Notes: generated by a model from the letters alone, not told the origin. A DNA stretch of 64,000 bases from Porphyrobacter sp. TH134 (GCF_002855495.1 NZ_PKRO01000002.1:124001-188000), one strand, 5' to 3'. Numbered from the stretch's first letter, positions 10,112-18,949 are shown. Made by a program: numbers and translations.

Positions 10112-10528
10112 TCAAGAAGGAATAACCGTCGTGGCCGACTGGCCATCGCCTTCGGGGGCGGCGATAATGTCGCGGGTCGTCCGGCCCTTGGCGACCGTAT
10201 TGGTTCCGGTATCGCCCACCTGGCTGCGGATGCCGGGTGCAGCGCTGCCGGCCCGGTCGATCACGCTCGCTTCAACCCGGCTGCGCGGCGCGGGGCCGCC
10301 GAACAGGGCTTCGAGCGCCTGTTCGGACGCGCTGCCTTCGGCCGGGCGCGGCGCGCCGGGGGCGGGCGGGGTGAGCGTGAAATCAGGCGGCACCACCAGC
10401 GGCGCCTGCCGCTGCACAGCGAATTCGTCCGGCCGTTCGCGATTGAACACGCCGCCGCCGCCGCCGCCGCAGGCCGCCAGCATCGCCGAGGTTCCCGCCA
10501 GCAGGATCAGGGGTGTGAATTTACGCAT
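10112..10528 (-). CDS. DUF3035 lipoprotein, BamF-like
   Basis: A 138-residue lipoprotein: the signal MRKFTPLILLAGTSAMLAAC ends in a lipobox cysteine at residue 20, followed by a glycine run and the DUF3035 region with NRERPDEFAVQRQAPLVVPP and DFTLTPPAPG. In alphaproteobacteria this family is described as an accessory subunit (BamF) of the outer-membrane beta-barrel assembly machine; I give that role as likely. The start at 10,528 lies inside the last codons of lspA (8-base overlap), so the two are translationally coupled. The upstream in-frame extension is the lspA shadow. Confidence 0.72.
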   Translation of the reverse strand: MRKFTPLILLAGTSAMLAACGGGGGGVFNRERPDEFAVQRQAPLVVPPDFTLTPPAPGAPRPAEGSASEQALEALFGGPAPRSRVEASVIDRAGSAAPGIRSQVGDTGTNTVAKGRTTRDIIAAPEGDGQSATTVIPS

Positions 10529-11057
10529 CTGAAGGCTCTCCACGGGGCGTGTCCCCGGTTTTGGTCTCGTCCTTGTCGCGCACCAGCAGGCTGCGGGCAA
10601 GGATAATGACAACGCCGATGGTGATGGCGGCGTCGGCGATGTTGAAGATCAGGAACGGGCGGAATGTCCCGATATGAAAGTCGGCATAGTCGATGACATA
10701 GCCCAGATCATAGCGATCGCGGATATTGCCAATCGCGCCGCCGAGGATCAGCGCAAGGCCAATAATGTCAGCCAGCAGCCGCTCGCGCATCATCCACACC
10801 AGCACCACCAGCGCAATCGCCGCTGTCACCAGCACCAGCAGCCAGCGGGTTTCCATATCATTGGCCTGGAACATGCCGAGCGAAACGCCGCGGTTTTCGG
10901 TGTAGGTCAGGTCGAAGAACGGCAGCAGGTCGATCCGCCCCACTTCGCGCAAAGCCAGCGGGCCGATCACATACATCTTCACCGCCTGATCGATCACCGC
11001 CACGGCGACGGCGAGCGCAAGGCCGATCAGCCGGTTGCGGGTCACAGGCGCGGTCAC
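10521..11057 (-). CDS. lspA: Lipoprotein signal peptidase (signal peptidase II)
   Basis: A 178-residue inner-membrane aspartyl protease that cleaves the signal peptide from lipidated prolipoproteins. Four hydrophobic segments are visible. The family motifs are present: ENRGVSLGMF (residues about 54-63), LGGAIGNIRDR with one catalytic aspartate, and VIDYADFH followed by FNIADAAITIG with the second. The usual GNLIDR is GNIRDR here, a mild change. Its ATG overlaps the ileS stop as ATGA, and its end overlaps the next lipoprotein gene, so ileS-lspA-bamF-like form one coupled operon. Confidence 0.95.
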   Translation of the reverse strand: MTAPVTRNRLIGLALAVAVAVIDQAVKMYVIGPLALREVGRIDLLPFFDLTYTENRGVSLGMFQANDMETRWLLVLVTAAIALVVLVWMMRERLLADIIGLALILGGAIGNIRDRYDLGYVIDYADFHIGTFRPFLIFNIADAAITIGVVIILARSLLVRDKDETKTGDTPRGEPSDA

Positions 11058-14000
11058 GCGGCGCCGTCCACAGGGCCGACGACCGCATCACAGCGACCGC
11101 ACAGCGCGCCCTCGTCTGCCACATCGGGCAGATGGCGCCAGCAGCGGCCGCATTTGTGGTGGGCGGTTTTCGAGACAATCACCCCGTCGCCCTGCCCGCG
11201 CGTGACTGTCGCTGTGATGAACAATTCAGCAAGAGCCTCGTCCGAAACGCCTTCGGGCACCGCGCTGGCGGGGACGACAACCTCGGCTTCGAGGCTGGAG
11301 CGGATGGTCTTGTCGCGCCGCAGCGGCTCGATCGCTTCGTTGACCTGTGTGCGCAGCGCCCGCAGCGCCTCCCACCGGGCTCTTTCGGTCACCACGCCGG
11401 GCACGCTGGGCCATTCGAGCAGGTGGACGCTGCCGCGCTGCCCGCTCTCATCCGCCTCGCCGTCCTCGGGATAGCGCGATAGCCACACTTCCTCCGCCGT
11501 GAACACCAGCACCGGCGCGGCATAGCGCACCAGCGCGTGGAACAGCAGGTCGAGCACGGTGCGGTATGCGTTGCGCGTGTTCGAATCCGGCCCGTCGCAG
11601 TAGAGGCTGTCCTTGCGGATATCGAAGAAGAAGGCCGAGAGGTCCTCGTTGCAGAAATCGACCAGCAGGCGGGTGTAGGTGTTGAAGTCGTAAGCCTCCG
11701 CCGCTGCTTTCAGCTTGCCGTCGAGTTCCGCCAGCAGCGCAAGGATATAGACCTCCAGCTCCGGCAGCTCGCCCGCATCGCCCATGTCGCCCACGAACCC
11801 GTCGAGCGCGCCCAGAAGGTAGCGGAAGGTGTTGCGCAGCTTGCGATACTGGTCGCCGACGCCCTTGAGGATCTCCTCGCCGATGCGGTGATCCTCGGTG
11901 AAGTCGACCGACAGCGCCCACAGCCGGATGATGTCCGCGCCGTAGGTTTCCATCACCTTCAGCGGGTCGATCGTGTTGCCTTCGCTCTTCGACATCTTCT
12001 TGCCCTTGGCGTCCATCGTGAAGCCGTGGGTGAGGATCTGGTCATAGGGCGCGCGGCCCCGCGTGGCGCAGGATTGCAGCAGCGAGGACTGGAACCAGCC
12101 GCGGTGCTGGTCGCTGCCTTCAAGGTAGAGGTTGGCGGGCCATTGCAGGTCCGGCCAGCGCCCCGAATCGAGCACGAAGGCGTGGGTGCAGCCGCTATCG
12201 AACCACACGTCGAGAATGTCGGTGACCATCTCGAACTCGGCAAAGTCGTAATCGGGGCCGAGGAAGGCCGCCTTGTTGGCGCTGTTCCACGCGTCCATGC
12301 CATCCGCGTTCACGGCGGCGACGATGCGGGCGTTGACGGCGGCGTCTTGCAGATACGAACCATCAGGCCGCACGAACAGCGTGATCGGCACGCCCCACGC
12401 GCGCTGGCGGCTGAGCACCCAGTCGGGCCGCCCCTCGACCATTGCGCCAATGCGGTTGCGGCCCTTTTCGGGGATGAACTGGACGCGGGCGATTTCCTGC
12501 GTCGCGATCTCTCTCAACGTCATGCCAGCGGAAGCTGGCACCTCGGGCGTATGGTCACTGCCGCCCGAGGCCCCAGCTTTCGCTGGGGTGACGGGAAGGG
12601 CCTTGTCCATCGGCACGAACCACTGCGGGGTGCAGCGGAAGATCACCTTGGCCTTGGAGCGCCACGAATGCGGGTAGGAGTGCGCGTAGTCCGCGCTGGC
12701 AGCGAGCAGCGCGCCCGCTTCGCGCAGGTCCGAGCAGATCGGCCCGTCGGGCGCGTTGAACTTGGGATTGATGACGCTCATGCGCCGCTCGTCGGCAGCG
12801 CCGAGCCAGCCCCAGTCGTCGCGGTAGCGCCCGTCGTCCATCACCGCGAAGACGGGGTTGATGCCGTTCGCCTTGCACAGGTCAAAGTCGTCCTCGCCAT
12901 GATCGGGCGCCATGTGGACGAGGCCGGTGCCGCTATCGGTGGTGACGAAGTCGCCGGGCAGCAACGGGCGCGGGGCCGCATAGAACCCGCCGAGGTGGTG
13001 CATCGGATGGCGGGCGAGGGTGCCAGCGAGGTCTGCGCCCTTCAGATCATAAGGATAGTCTGCTCGTCCGGTGCTTTCAAATCGCACTTCATCAAGGAAG
13101 ATCAGGACTTCCGAAACCTCGAATGAACTTAGGTCGACCTTTGCGACTTCCTTGCGAAGGCGATCCTCGAAATCATCTTTCAATGCCGCAGCCACGAGGA
13201 AGCTTCGGCCAACCACGTCTCCGAGAGCAGACTTCAGATGGGCAGTTGCCGCCAAGTTCTCCTCGGCGCTCCCATCAGCATTCGAAGGCCCCATGCAAGC
13301 GACACCGAAGCCGAGCAGTTCATACTCAACCTCCGGCCCATAGGCCAAAGCCTGATTGACCGGGATCGTCCACGGCGTCGTCGTCCAGATCACCGCGTGC
13401 GCGCCGACCAGTTCGGGGATGGGCGATTCAACAATCTCGAACGCCACGTCGATCTGGGTCGAGGTGATGTCCTCGTATTCGACCTCCGCCTCGGCCAGCG
13501 CGGTCTGTTCGACGGGGGACCACATCACCGGCTTCGAGCCGCGGTAGAGGTTCCCCGCCTCGGCCAGCTTCAGCAGCTCGGCGACGATCACCGCCTCGCT
13601 CTCCTTCTGCATGGTGAGGTAGGGGTGGTCCCAGTCGCCCATGATGCCGAGGCGCTTCAGCTGCCCGCGCTGCACATCGACCCAGCGTTGCGCATAGGCG
13701 CGGCACTCGTTGCGGAACGCCATGACCGCCGCTTCATCGCGATCCTTGCCGGTGAGGACGGGCTTGGCCTTCTTCTCCTTGCGGTACTGCTCCTCGACCT
13801 TCCATTCGATGGGGAGGCCGTGGCAGTCCCAGCCGGGCACGTAAGGCGCATCGCGGCCCAGCAGGTTCTGTGTCCTGCACACCATGTCTTTCAGGATGTG
13901 GTTCAGCGCATGGCCCACATGGATATCGCCGTTGGCGTAGGGCGGGCCATCATGGAGGATGAACTTCTCGCGGCCTCGGCGCGCCTTGCGCAAGGCGTCA

Positions 14001-14131
14001 TAGAGCCCGATCTGCTCCCAGCGCGCGGCAATGCCCGGCTCCTTTTGGGGGAGGCCGGCCTTCATCGGGAAATCGGTCTTCGGCAGGAAGACGGTGTCCC
14101 GGTAATCGCGCTTTGCTGTGTCGTCGCTCAT
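11054..14131 (-). CDS. ileS: Isoleucine--tRNA ligase with two unusual insertions
   Basis: A 1025-residue class I synthetase, longer than the usual 930-970. The HIGH motif (ANGDIHVGHALNHILKD, about residue 68), the KMSKS motif (KGKKMSKSEGN) and the C-terminal zinc site (HKCGRCWRHL with a later LCGRCDAVV) are intact, so it should be active. Two additions stand out. Residues about 513-538 (VTPAKAGASGG to VPASAGM) are encoded by a palindromic repeat inserted in frame. Residues about 275-345, in the CP1 editing domain, are some 55 residues longer than expected and are encoded by DNA of lower GC content. The stop overlaps the lspA start. Confidence 0.96.
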   Translation of the reverse strand: MSDDTAKRDYRDTVFLPKTDFPMKAGLPQKEPGIAARWEQIGLYDALRKARRGREKFILHDGPPYANGDIHVGHALNHILKDMVCRTQNLLGRDAPYVPGWDCHGLPIEWKVEEQYRKEKKAKPVLTGKDRDEAAVMAFRNECRAYAQRWVDVQRGQLKRLGIMGDWDHPYLTMQKESEAVIVAELLKLAEAGNLYRGSKPVMWSPVEQTALAEAEVEYEDITSTQIDVAFEIVESPIPELVGAHAVIWTTTPWTIPVNQALAYGPEVEYELLGFGVACMGPSNADGSAEENLAATAHLKSALGDVVGRSFLVAAALKDDFEDRLRKEVAKVDLSSFEVSEVLIFLDEVRFESTGRADYPYDLKGADLAGTLARHPMHHLGGFYAAPRPLLPGDFVTTDSGTGLVHMAPDHGEDDFDLCKANGINPVFAVMDDGRYRDDWGWLGAADERRMSVINPKFNAPDGPICSDLREAGALLAASADYAHSYPHSWRSKAKVIFRCTPQWFVPMDKALPVTPAKAGASGGSDHTPEVPASAGMTLREIATQEIARVQFIPEKGRNRIGAMVEGRPDWVLSRQRAWGVPITLFVRPDGSYLQDAAVNARIVAAVNADGMDAWNSANKAAFLGPDYDFAEFEMVTDILDVWFDSGCTHAFVLDSGRWPDLQWPANLYLEGSDQHRGWFQSSLLQSCATRGRAPYDQILTHGFTMDAKGKKMSKSEGNTIDPLKVMETYGADIIRLWALSVDFTEDHRIGEEILKGVGDQYRKLRNTFRYLLGALDGFVGDMGDAGELPELEVYILALLAELDGKLKAAAEAYDFNTYTRLLVDFCNEDLSAFFFDIRKDSLYCDGPDSNTRNAYRTVLDLLFHALVRYAAPVLVFTAEEVWLSRYPEDGEADESGQRGSVHLLEWPSVPGVVTERARWEALRALRTQVNEAIEPLRRDKTIRSSLEAEVVVPASAVPEGVSDEALAELFITATVTRGQGDGVIVSKTAHHKCGRCWRHLPDVADEGALCGRCDAVVGPVDGAA
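12518..12593. repeat. Palindromic repeat inserted in frame within ileS
   Basis: Two arms of about 32 bases, CGTCATGCCAGCGGAAGC... and its near-complement ...GCTTTCGCTGGGGTGACG, face each other around a short centre. The arms match the intergenic element at 33,798-33,879, which has the same CGTCA-N-CCAGC outer ends and the same AGCTTTCGCTGGG block. Inside ileS it reads through without a stop and adds about 26 residues between the conserved stretches PQWFVPMDK and TLREIA. Confidence 0.85.
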
Positions 14132-14174
14132 GGTGCGGGCGGCCTTAGCGGTAAGTGCTGCCAGTGCAAAGACT

Positions 14175-14258
14175 CGTCATTGCGAGCGGCGCAGCCGCGC
14201 GGCAATCCAGAGCGCATCGCGTGCCGCCCTGGATTGCTGCGCTACGCTCGCAATGACG
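14175..14258. repeat. CGTCA...TGACG palindromic repeat overlapping the end of ribF
   Basis: Outer arms CGTCATTGCGAGCG and CGCTCGCAATGACG are perfectly complementary, and an inner pair GCAATCCAG/CTGGATTGC adds a second stem. This is the familiar proteobacterial palindromic repeat beginning GTCATTGCGAGC. Its right arm supplies the final codons of ribF, including the TAG stop. Confidence 0.85.
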
Positions 14259-15183
14259 AAGAGAGCAACCGCCGCGCCTCTTCGCAATCCTTGTCCATTT
14301 GCTCGATCAGTGCCTCAAGGCTGTCGAACTTGGCCTCGCCGCGCAGGAAGTGGTGGAAGGCGATTTCGATTTCCTGCCCGTACAGATCGCCCGAGAAATC
14401 GAAGAAATAAGGCTCCAGCAGCTCTTTGGGCGGCTCGAACTGCGGGCGGATGCCGATATTGGCCGCGCCGTGGAGCACTTGGCCGGTGGCCAGGATGCGG
14501 CCCGTCACGGCGTAGATGCCGTATTTGGGGCGGAGGTAATTCTCGACCCCGAGGTTCGCGGTGGGATAGCCGATCGTCCGCCCGCGCTTGTCGCCATGTT
14601 CGACAATGCCGCGGATCGCGAAGGGGCGGGTGAGCAGGCGCGCGGCTTGCTGCGGGTCGCCTTCGCGCAGGGCCTGCCGGATGCGGCTGGAGGAGACCAC
14701 CTCGCCGCCTTCGCTGACCGCGTCGATCACGCGCGATTGCAGCCCCAGTTCGCCGCCAAGGCGGCGCAGCAGATCGACGTTCCCCTTCGCTTGCCTGCCG
14801 AAGGTGAAATCGCCGCCCGTCACCACCCCATGCGCGCCGAAGCGCTCGATCAGGATCGCGGTGATGAAATCTTCCGCGCTCGTCCCCGCCAGCGCGGCAT
14901 CGAAATGGAACACCAGCATCGCGGTCGCGCCTGCGGCAAGATACAATTCCTGCCGCTGTTCGAGTGTCGTCAGCCGGAAGGGCGGCACATCGGGGCGGAA
15001 GAAGCGCACCGGGTGAGGATCGAAGGTGGCGATGATCGAGGGGCGGCCCTCGGCTTGTGCCCAGCGGATCGCCTCACCCGCCACGGCCTGATGGCCAAGG
15101 TGGAACCCGTCGAAATTGCCAAGCGCGATGATCGCGCCGCGCAAGGGCTCAGGCACGGGATCGCGGTGGTCAAGCCAGCGCAT
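14242..15183 (-). CDS. ribF: Bifunctional riboflavin kinase / FAD synthetase
   Basis: A 313-residue enzyme that phosphorylates riboflavin to FMN and adenylates FMN to FAD. The N-terminal nucleotidyltransferase domain has ALGNFDGFHLGHQAV (residues 26-40) and the SSSRIRQALREGD motif. The C-terminal kinase domain has KRGRTIGYPTANLG followed by GIYAV and HHFLRGEAKFDSLEALIEQM. It lies 110 bases upstream of ileS on the same strand. The last residues (SSLRA) and the stop are encoded by a palindromic repeat, so the natural C-terminus has been slightly replaced. Confidence 0.95.
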   Translation of the reverse strand: MRWLDHRDPVPEPLRGAIIALGNFDGFHLGHQAVAGEAIRWAQAEGRPSIIATFDPHPVRFFRPDVPPFRLTTLEQRQELYLAAGATAMLVFHFDAALAGTSAEDFITAILIERFGAHGVVTGGDFTFGRQAKGNVDLLRRLGGELGLQSRVIDAVSEGGEVVSSSRIRQALREGDPQQAARLLTRPFAIRGIVEHGDKRGRTIGYPTANLGVENYLRPKYGIYAVTGRILATGQVLHGAANIGIRPQFEPPKELLEPYFFDFSGDLYGQEIEIAFHHFLRGEAKFDSLEALIEQMDKDCEEARRLLSSSLRA

Positions 15184-15223
15184 TAGACGTTGCTATTCCG
15201 AGAGGAACCCACTGGTGCAGCTT

Positions 15224-15898
15224 CTAAAAAGCAAATGCGTCCTGGGAAATCGTCAATGCTGCCTTTGGGTTTTTAGGCTGTGCCTTACGAGCCACCACCT
15301 TCGCCGCATAACGCTCTATTATTTGTTCACGGGCACGGCGCCGTGCCTCACCATCGGGTGCCGATACTTCAAAGATTGAAAAGGCAAATTCATCTTGATC
15401 TGCAGAGGCTTGGAAGCTTGCTACTTCTACACGACGCCACTCGCGAAACGATTCAAGGACGCTACTGGACAGAAAAGCGTCGGTGTCTGGGACTTCATGA
15501 TCAACAATCGTCACGAGATAGCGATCAACGAGACTGTCGAACTGCTCATAAGTCTGCGCGCCACCGATTACGAAAATCTCTTCGTCAGCATTCTGCTCGG
15601 CTCGATACAGAGCTTCGTCCACGGACAGCACTAACTGGCATGTTGGCACTGCCTCAAAAAGCACTGAGTTGTGCGATAGCACAATGTTGTTGCGGCGAGG
15701 GAGTGGCTTGGAACCAATTGAATTGTAGGTCTTTCGACCCATAATCACCGTGTTTCCGATTGTTTTCTCTCGGAAAAAGGCCATGTCATTCTTCAGCCGC
15801 CACGGTAGAGTGTTGTCACACCCGATCGCTCCACGCAGGTCAATCGCGACAATCGAAGTGAGTTGGCGCACTGTGTTTTTCCCCGACATTATCGACAT
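15224..15898 (-). CDS. Dihydrofolate reductase, low-GC divergent type
   Basis: About 224 residues. The DHFR core is clear: LTSIVAIDLRGAIGCDNTLP, then PWRLKNDMAFFREKT with the substrate-binding aspartate, the NADPH-binding VIMGRKTYNSIG and EIFVIGGAQTYEQF. It reduces dihydrofolate for thymidylate and purine synthesis. The protein has an extra 40-residue charged tail after the core. The DNA is far lower in GC than ribF and purK on either side, so it looks like acquired DNA or an in-place replacement. The start is uncertain: ATG at 15,898 or 15,889, neither with a strong ribosome site; longer frames extend into unrelated sequence. Confidence 0.85.
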   Translation of the reverse strand: MSIMSGKNTVRQLTSIVAIDLRGAIGCDNTLPWRLKNDMAFFREKTIGNTVIMGRKTYNSIGSKPLPRRNNIVLSHNSVLFEAVPTCQLVLSVDEALYRAEQNADEEIFVIGGAQTYEQFDSLVDRYLVTIVDHEVPDTDAFLSSSVLESFREWRRVEVASFQASADQDEFAFSIFEVSAPDGEARRRAREQIIERYAAKVVARKAQPKNPKAALTISQDAFAF

Positions 15899-15986
15899 AG
15901 AATCTATTTCGAATCTCGTTTCAAGAGTCAGCTCGTGAAAATGCGATGAGTGACGTCGGTGATAAGGTGTCGAGAGACTGTGGAAA

Positions 15987-17054
15987 TCACTTGAGCGCGT
16001 GCCCGACACGGGTGACATGGCCCATCTTGCGCCCCTCGCGCGCTTCGGCCTTGCCGTAAAGATGCAGGTGCGGCTCGCCCGGTTCATTCAGGATCGCATG
16101 CGCTTTCAGCGCATCCTCGCCGACGATATTGCGCATTTCGATGCTGGCAAAGCGGGTCGCCGTGCCGCCCAGCGGCAGGCCGCAGATCGCGCGGATGTGG
16201 TTTTCGAACTGGCTGGTGGCCGCGCCCTCGATGGTCCAGTGGCCCGAATTGTGGACCCGCGGCGCCATTTCATTGAACACCGGGCCTTCGCGCGTGGCGA
16301 AGAACTCGAGGGTCAGCACACCCACATAGCCGAGCGTATCGGCGACCTTTGCGGCGAGCTGGCGGGCGGCGGGGACCTGCGCTTCGACCAGCGCGCCTGC
16401 GGGCAGGATCGACTGCGTGAGCATCCCGCCTTCATGAAGATTTGCCGTGGAATCCCAGAATTTAATCGTTCCGTCCCGACCGCGCACCAGGATCACCGAA
16501 AACTCGGTTTCGTAGGTCACGAAGCCTTCGTAGATGCAGGTGACGCCGGGGAACGGCACCCCGCCCGCTTCCAGCGCCGAGCGCACCCGCCACTGCCCCT
16601 TGCCATCGTAGCCATCGCGCGCGGTCTTGAGGATGCCGGGGGTGCCGATGCTGGTCAGGGCCGCCGCGAAGTCAGCCGGGCTTTCGACCCGCGCGTAGGG
16701 CGCAGGCGTGCCGCCGAACTCGGCAGCGAAGTTTTTCTCGTTCAGCCGGTCCTGTGCCACCTCCAAAGCGCGCGAGGGGCAGGCAAGCAAGTGCTGGGGG
16801 ATCGCGGAAACCGTGCCGAGCGGGACGTTTTCAAACTCCCAGGTCACCACAGCACAGCGCCCCGCAAAGGCGGCGAGCGCAGCGGCATCGTCCCACGCGG
16901 CGGTGATGAAATCGGCGCAAACATCGCCCGCGACATTATCGCCGGCAGGCGCAAAGCCGATGACCTTGTAGCCCAGCTGCACGGCCGCGACAGCCATCAT
17001 CCGGCCCAGCTGTCCGCCGCCCAGAATGCCGATGGTGGAGCCGGGGGGCAACAT
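15987..17054 (-). CDS. purK: 5-(carboxyamino)imidazole ribonucleotide synthase
   Basis: A 355-residue ATP-grasp enzyme that makes N5-CAIR from AIR, ATP and bicarbonate in purine synthesis. The N-terminus IGILGGGQLGRMMAVAA and the ATP-grasp segments KTARDGYDGKGQW and NEMAPRVHNSGHWTIEGA are typical. The ATG at 17,054 overlaps the purE stop as TGATG, which decides the start over the TTG one codon earlier. It pairs with purE in one operon. Confidence 0.96.
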   Translation of the reverse strand: MLPPGSTIGILGGGQLGRMMAVAAVQLGYKVIGFAPAGDNVAGDVCADFITAAWDDAAALAAFAGRCAVVTWEFENVPLGTVSAIPQHLLACPSRALEVAQDRLNEKNFAAEFGGTPAPYARVESPADFAAALTSIGTPGILKTARDGYDGKGQWRVRSALEAGGVPFPGVTCIYEGFVTYETEFSVILVRGRDGTIKFWDSTANLHEGGMLTQSILPAGALVEAQVPAARQLAAKVADTLGYVGVLTLEFFATREGPVFNEMAPRVHNSGHWTIEGAATSQFENHIRAICGLPLGGTATRFASIEMRNIVGEDALKAHAILNEPGEPHLHLYGKAEAREGRKMGHVTRVGHALK

Positions 17055-17560
17055 CAACGGCCAGGTTCCCCGGCCGGCACCTCGGCCACGGCAGCGCTTT
17101 TGGCGGCGCGCCAGTCCTGCAACCGTTCCGACAGCGCCTCGTCTCCCAGCGCGAGGATCGCGGCGGCCAGCAGCCCGGCGTTCTTCGCGCCCGCCTCGCC
17201 GATGGCCAGCGTGCCGACGGGAATGCCGCCGGGCATCTGCACGATCGAGAGCAGGCTATCCATCCCCGACAGTGCCTTCGATTGCACCGGCACGCCCAGC
17301 ACCGGCAGGTGGGTCATGCTGGCGATCATGCCGGGCAGATGCGCCGCGCCGCCGGCCCCTGCGATGATGACGCTGAAGCCTTCGCCTTCTGCGCCCTTGG
17401 CGAACGCCACCATCCGGTCAGGCGTGCGGTGGGCCGAGGTGATGCGCGCCTCGTAGGCCACTTCCAGCTCGTCCAGCACATCGGCGGCGGCCTTCATGGT
17501 CGGCCAGTCGGACTGGCTGCCCATCACGATCGCAACCTTGCCCCCAGCCTGTTCCATCAT
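17054..17560 (-). CDS. purE: N5-carboxyaminoimidazole ribonucleotide mutase
   Basis: A 168-residue class I PurE that converts N5-CAIR to CAIR. The signature [15 protein letters not shown] is at residues 9-23, and [12 protein letters not shown] with the catalytic histidine, plus [11 protein letters not shown], follow. Its start overlaps the gpmA stop as ATGA and its end overlaps the purK start, giving the order gpmA-purE-purK with tight coupling. Confidence 0.96.
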   Translation of the reverse strand: MMEQAGGKVAIVMGSQSDWPTMKAAADVLDELEVAYEARITSAHRTPDRMVAFAKGAEGEGFSVIIAGAGGAAHLPGMIASMTHLPVLGVPVQSKALSGMDSLLSIVQMPGGIPVGTLAIGEAGAKNAGLLAAAILALGDEALSERLQDWRAAKSAAVAEVPAGEPGR

Positions 17561-18243
17561 GCGTCCTTCAGATAGTAACGCTCACCCGTCACTGTGCTGC
17601 CGTCAAAGTCGTAGATGATCGGCTGGCCGGTGGGAATCTCCAGATCGGTGATGTCCGCGTCCGAGATGTTCGACAGGTGCTTGACCAGCGCCCGCAAGCT
17701 GTTGCCGTGGGCCGAGATGATCACGGTCTCGCCGCGGAGGAGCACCGGCAGGATGTCGCTCTCCCAATAGGGCAGCACGCGTTCAATCGTCAGCTTGAGG
17801 CTTTCGGTATTCGGGATCGCAATTCCGGAATAGCGCGGGTCTGCGGCCAGATCGAATGCGCTGCCTGCTTCCAGCACCGGCGGCGGCACATCGAAGCTGC
17901 GGCGCCAGATCAGCACCTGTTCGTCGCCGTGCTTGTCGCGGGTTTCCTGCTTGTCGAGGCCCGTCAGCCCGCCGTAGTGGCGTTCGTTCAGATGCCAGTC
18001 CTTGGTCACCGGGATCCACAGCCGTCCGGCTTCTTCCAGTGCGAGGTTCAGCGTCCGAATCGCGCGGGTCTGGAGCGAGGTGAAGCCCACGGTCGGCAGC
18101 ACGCCTTTGGCCTTCATCAACGCGCCCGCGGCGCGGGCCTCGGCCACGCCCTGATCGGTCAGGTCCACATCCCACCAGCCGGTGAAGCGGTTTTCGAGGT
18201 TCCACTGGCTTTGGCCGTGGCGGACAAGGATCAGCTTGGGCAT
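17557..18243 (-). CDS. gpmA: 2,3-bisphosphoglycerate-dependent phosphoglycerate mutase
   Basis: A 228-residue histidine phosphatase superfamily enzyme of glycolysis and gluconeogenesis. The catalytic [20 protein letters not shown] (residues 5-24) is complete, with [20 protein letters not shown] and [17 protein letters not shown] carrying the second active-site histidine. It is the first gene of the gpmA-purE-purK run and follows a small conserved-looking protein on the same strand. Confidence 0.96.
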   Translation of the reverse strand: MPKLILVRHGQSQWNLENRFTGWWDVDLTDQGVAEARAAGALMKAKGVLPTVGFTSLQTRAIRTLNLALEEAGRLWIPVTKDWHLNERHYGGLTGLDKQETRDKHGDEQVLIWRRSFDVPPPVLEAGSAFDLAADPRYSGIAIPNTESLKLTIERVLPYWESDILPVLLRGETVIISAHGNSLRALVKHLSNISDADITDLEIPTGQPIIYDFDGSTVTGERYYLKDA

Positions 18244-18297
18244 TTTGTCTCCGGGGTTCCGAGCCCCTGCTCCCTTTACGCAAACAGAGCGCGGGGG

Positions 18298-18504
18298 TTA
18301 GCTTTCGCCGGACGAATTGGGAAGGCCCTGCGTTGCATCCGGCGCATCCGAATCGCCCGCCGCCCCTGCTTCCGGCCCTGCTCCCGGCCCAGCCGCCGCG
18401 CGGGCCTGCGCCTTTCGCCGACGCAGATTTTCGCGCAGCTTGGCCGCGAGACGTTCTGCACGGTCGTTCCCCGGGGACATATTCTTGCGAGCATGTTCAC
18501 TCAT
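18298..18504 (-). CDS. Small basic protein of unknown function
   Basis: About 68 residues, starting MSEHARKNMSPGNDRAERLA. The first half is a basic helix (RLAAKLRENLRRRKAQARA) and the rest is Ala/Gly/Asp-rich and probably disordered. I recall similar small proteins in sphingomonads but know no function. I chose the ATG at 18,504; a frame from 18,540 adds 12 residues. It lies 54 bases upstream of gpmA, so cotranscription is possible. Confidence 0.5.
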   Translation of the reverse strand: MSEHARKNMSPGNDRAERLAAKLRENLRRRKAQARAAAGPGAGPEAGAAGDSDAPDATQGLPNSSGES

Positions 18505-18592
18505 GGGCAACGCATTGGCCTTATTAACGCTGTGCTTCAAGCCTTGCTTGACAAGACGAGGCCGCGCGACAATAGGGCGCGCCTTGTCCGGC

Positions 18593-18667
18593 GCTGCTGT
18601 AGCTCAGTGGTAGAGCGCACCCTTGGTAAGGGTGAGGTCGGGAGTTCAATCCTCCCCAGCAGCACCA
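18593..18667 (+). tRNA. tRNA-Thr (anticodon GGT)
   Basis: A full cloverleaf can be drawn: acceptor GCTGCTG pairs with CAGCAGC, D stem GCTC/GAGC, anticodon stem CACCC/GGGTG around the loop TTGGTAA (anticodon GGT), T stem GGGAG/CTCCC with the TTCAATC loop, discriminator A and an encoded CCA end. It reads ACC/ACT threonine codons. It is followed by a hairpin and repeat copy C. Confidence 0.95.
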
Positions 18668-18830
18668 TTCTCGCCCTTGCGGGGCGAGAATGGAGTCCTT
18701 GCGGTTTCGCTCGGACCTCCGTGCGAGCGTCCTCCGGTGCTATTCCTCCACATCGCTGCGCGACGTTCCGGGCACCTGCGGGCGCGCAGTCGCGCTTGCG
18801 GTCGCGGGCGACCGCGCGCGCTGGGCAGTC
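18668..18830 (+). repeat. Hairpin-rich 3' intergenic repeat, copy C
   Basis: It begins at once after the tRNA with the hairpin TTCTCGCCC/GGGGCGAGAA, then contains GAGCGTCCTCCGGTGC, GGCACCTGCG and the core CAGTCGCGCTTGCGGTCGC. The block order is the same as in the copy after ctrA (53,983-54,090). The rest of the gap to 18,949 shows no gene that I can support. Confidence 0.6.
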
Positions 18831-18949
18831 TGCTTAAGCCGATATCAGAATAATAGCTGCCGTTCGGCTTGCGACCCCGTTTAAGACATCAACATCATCG
18901 CCGCCTCGGGCCTGACCCGGCGTCCCGCTGCCTTTGCCCGTTTGGCGGT

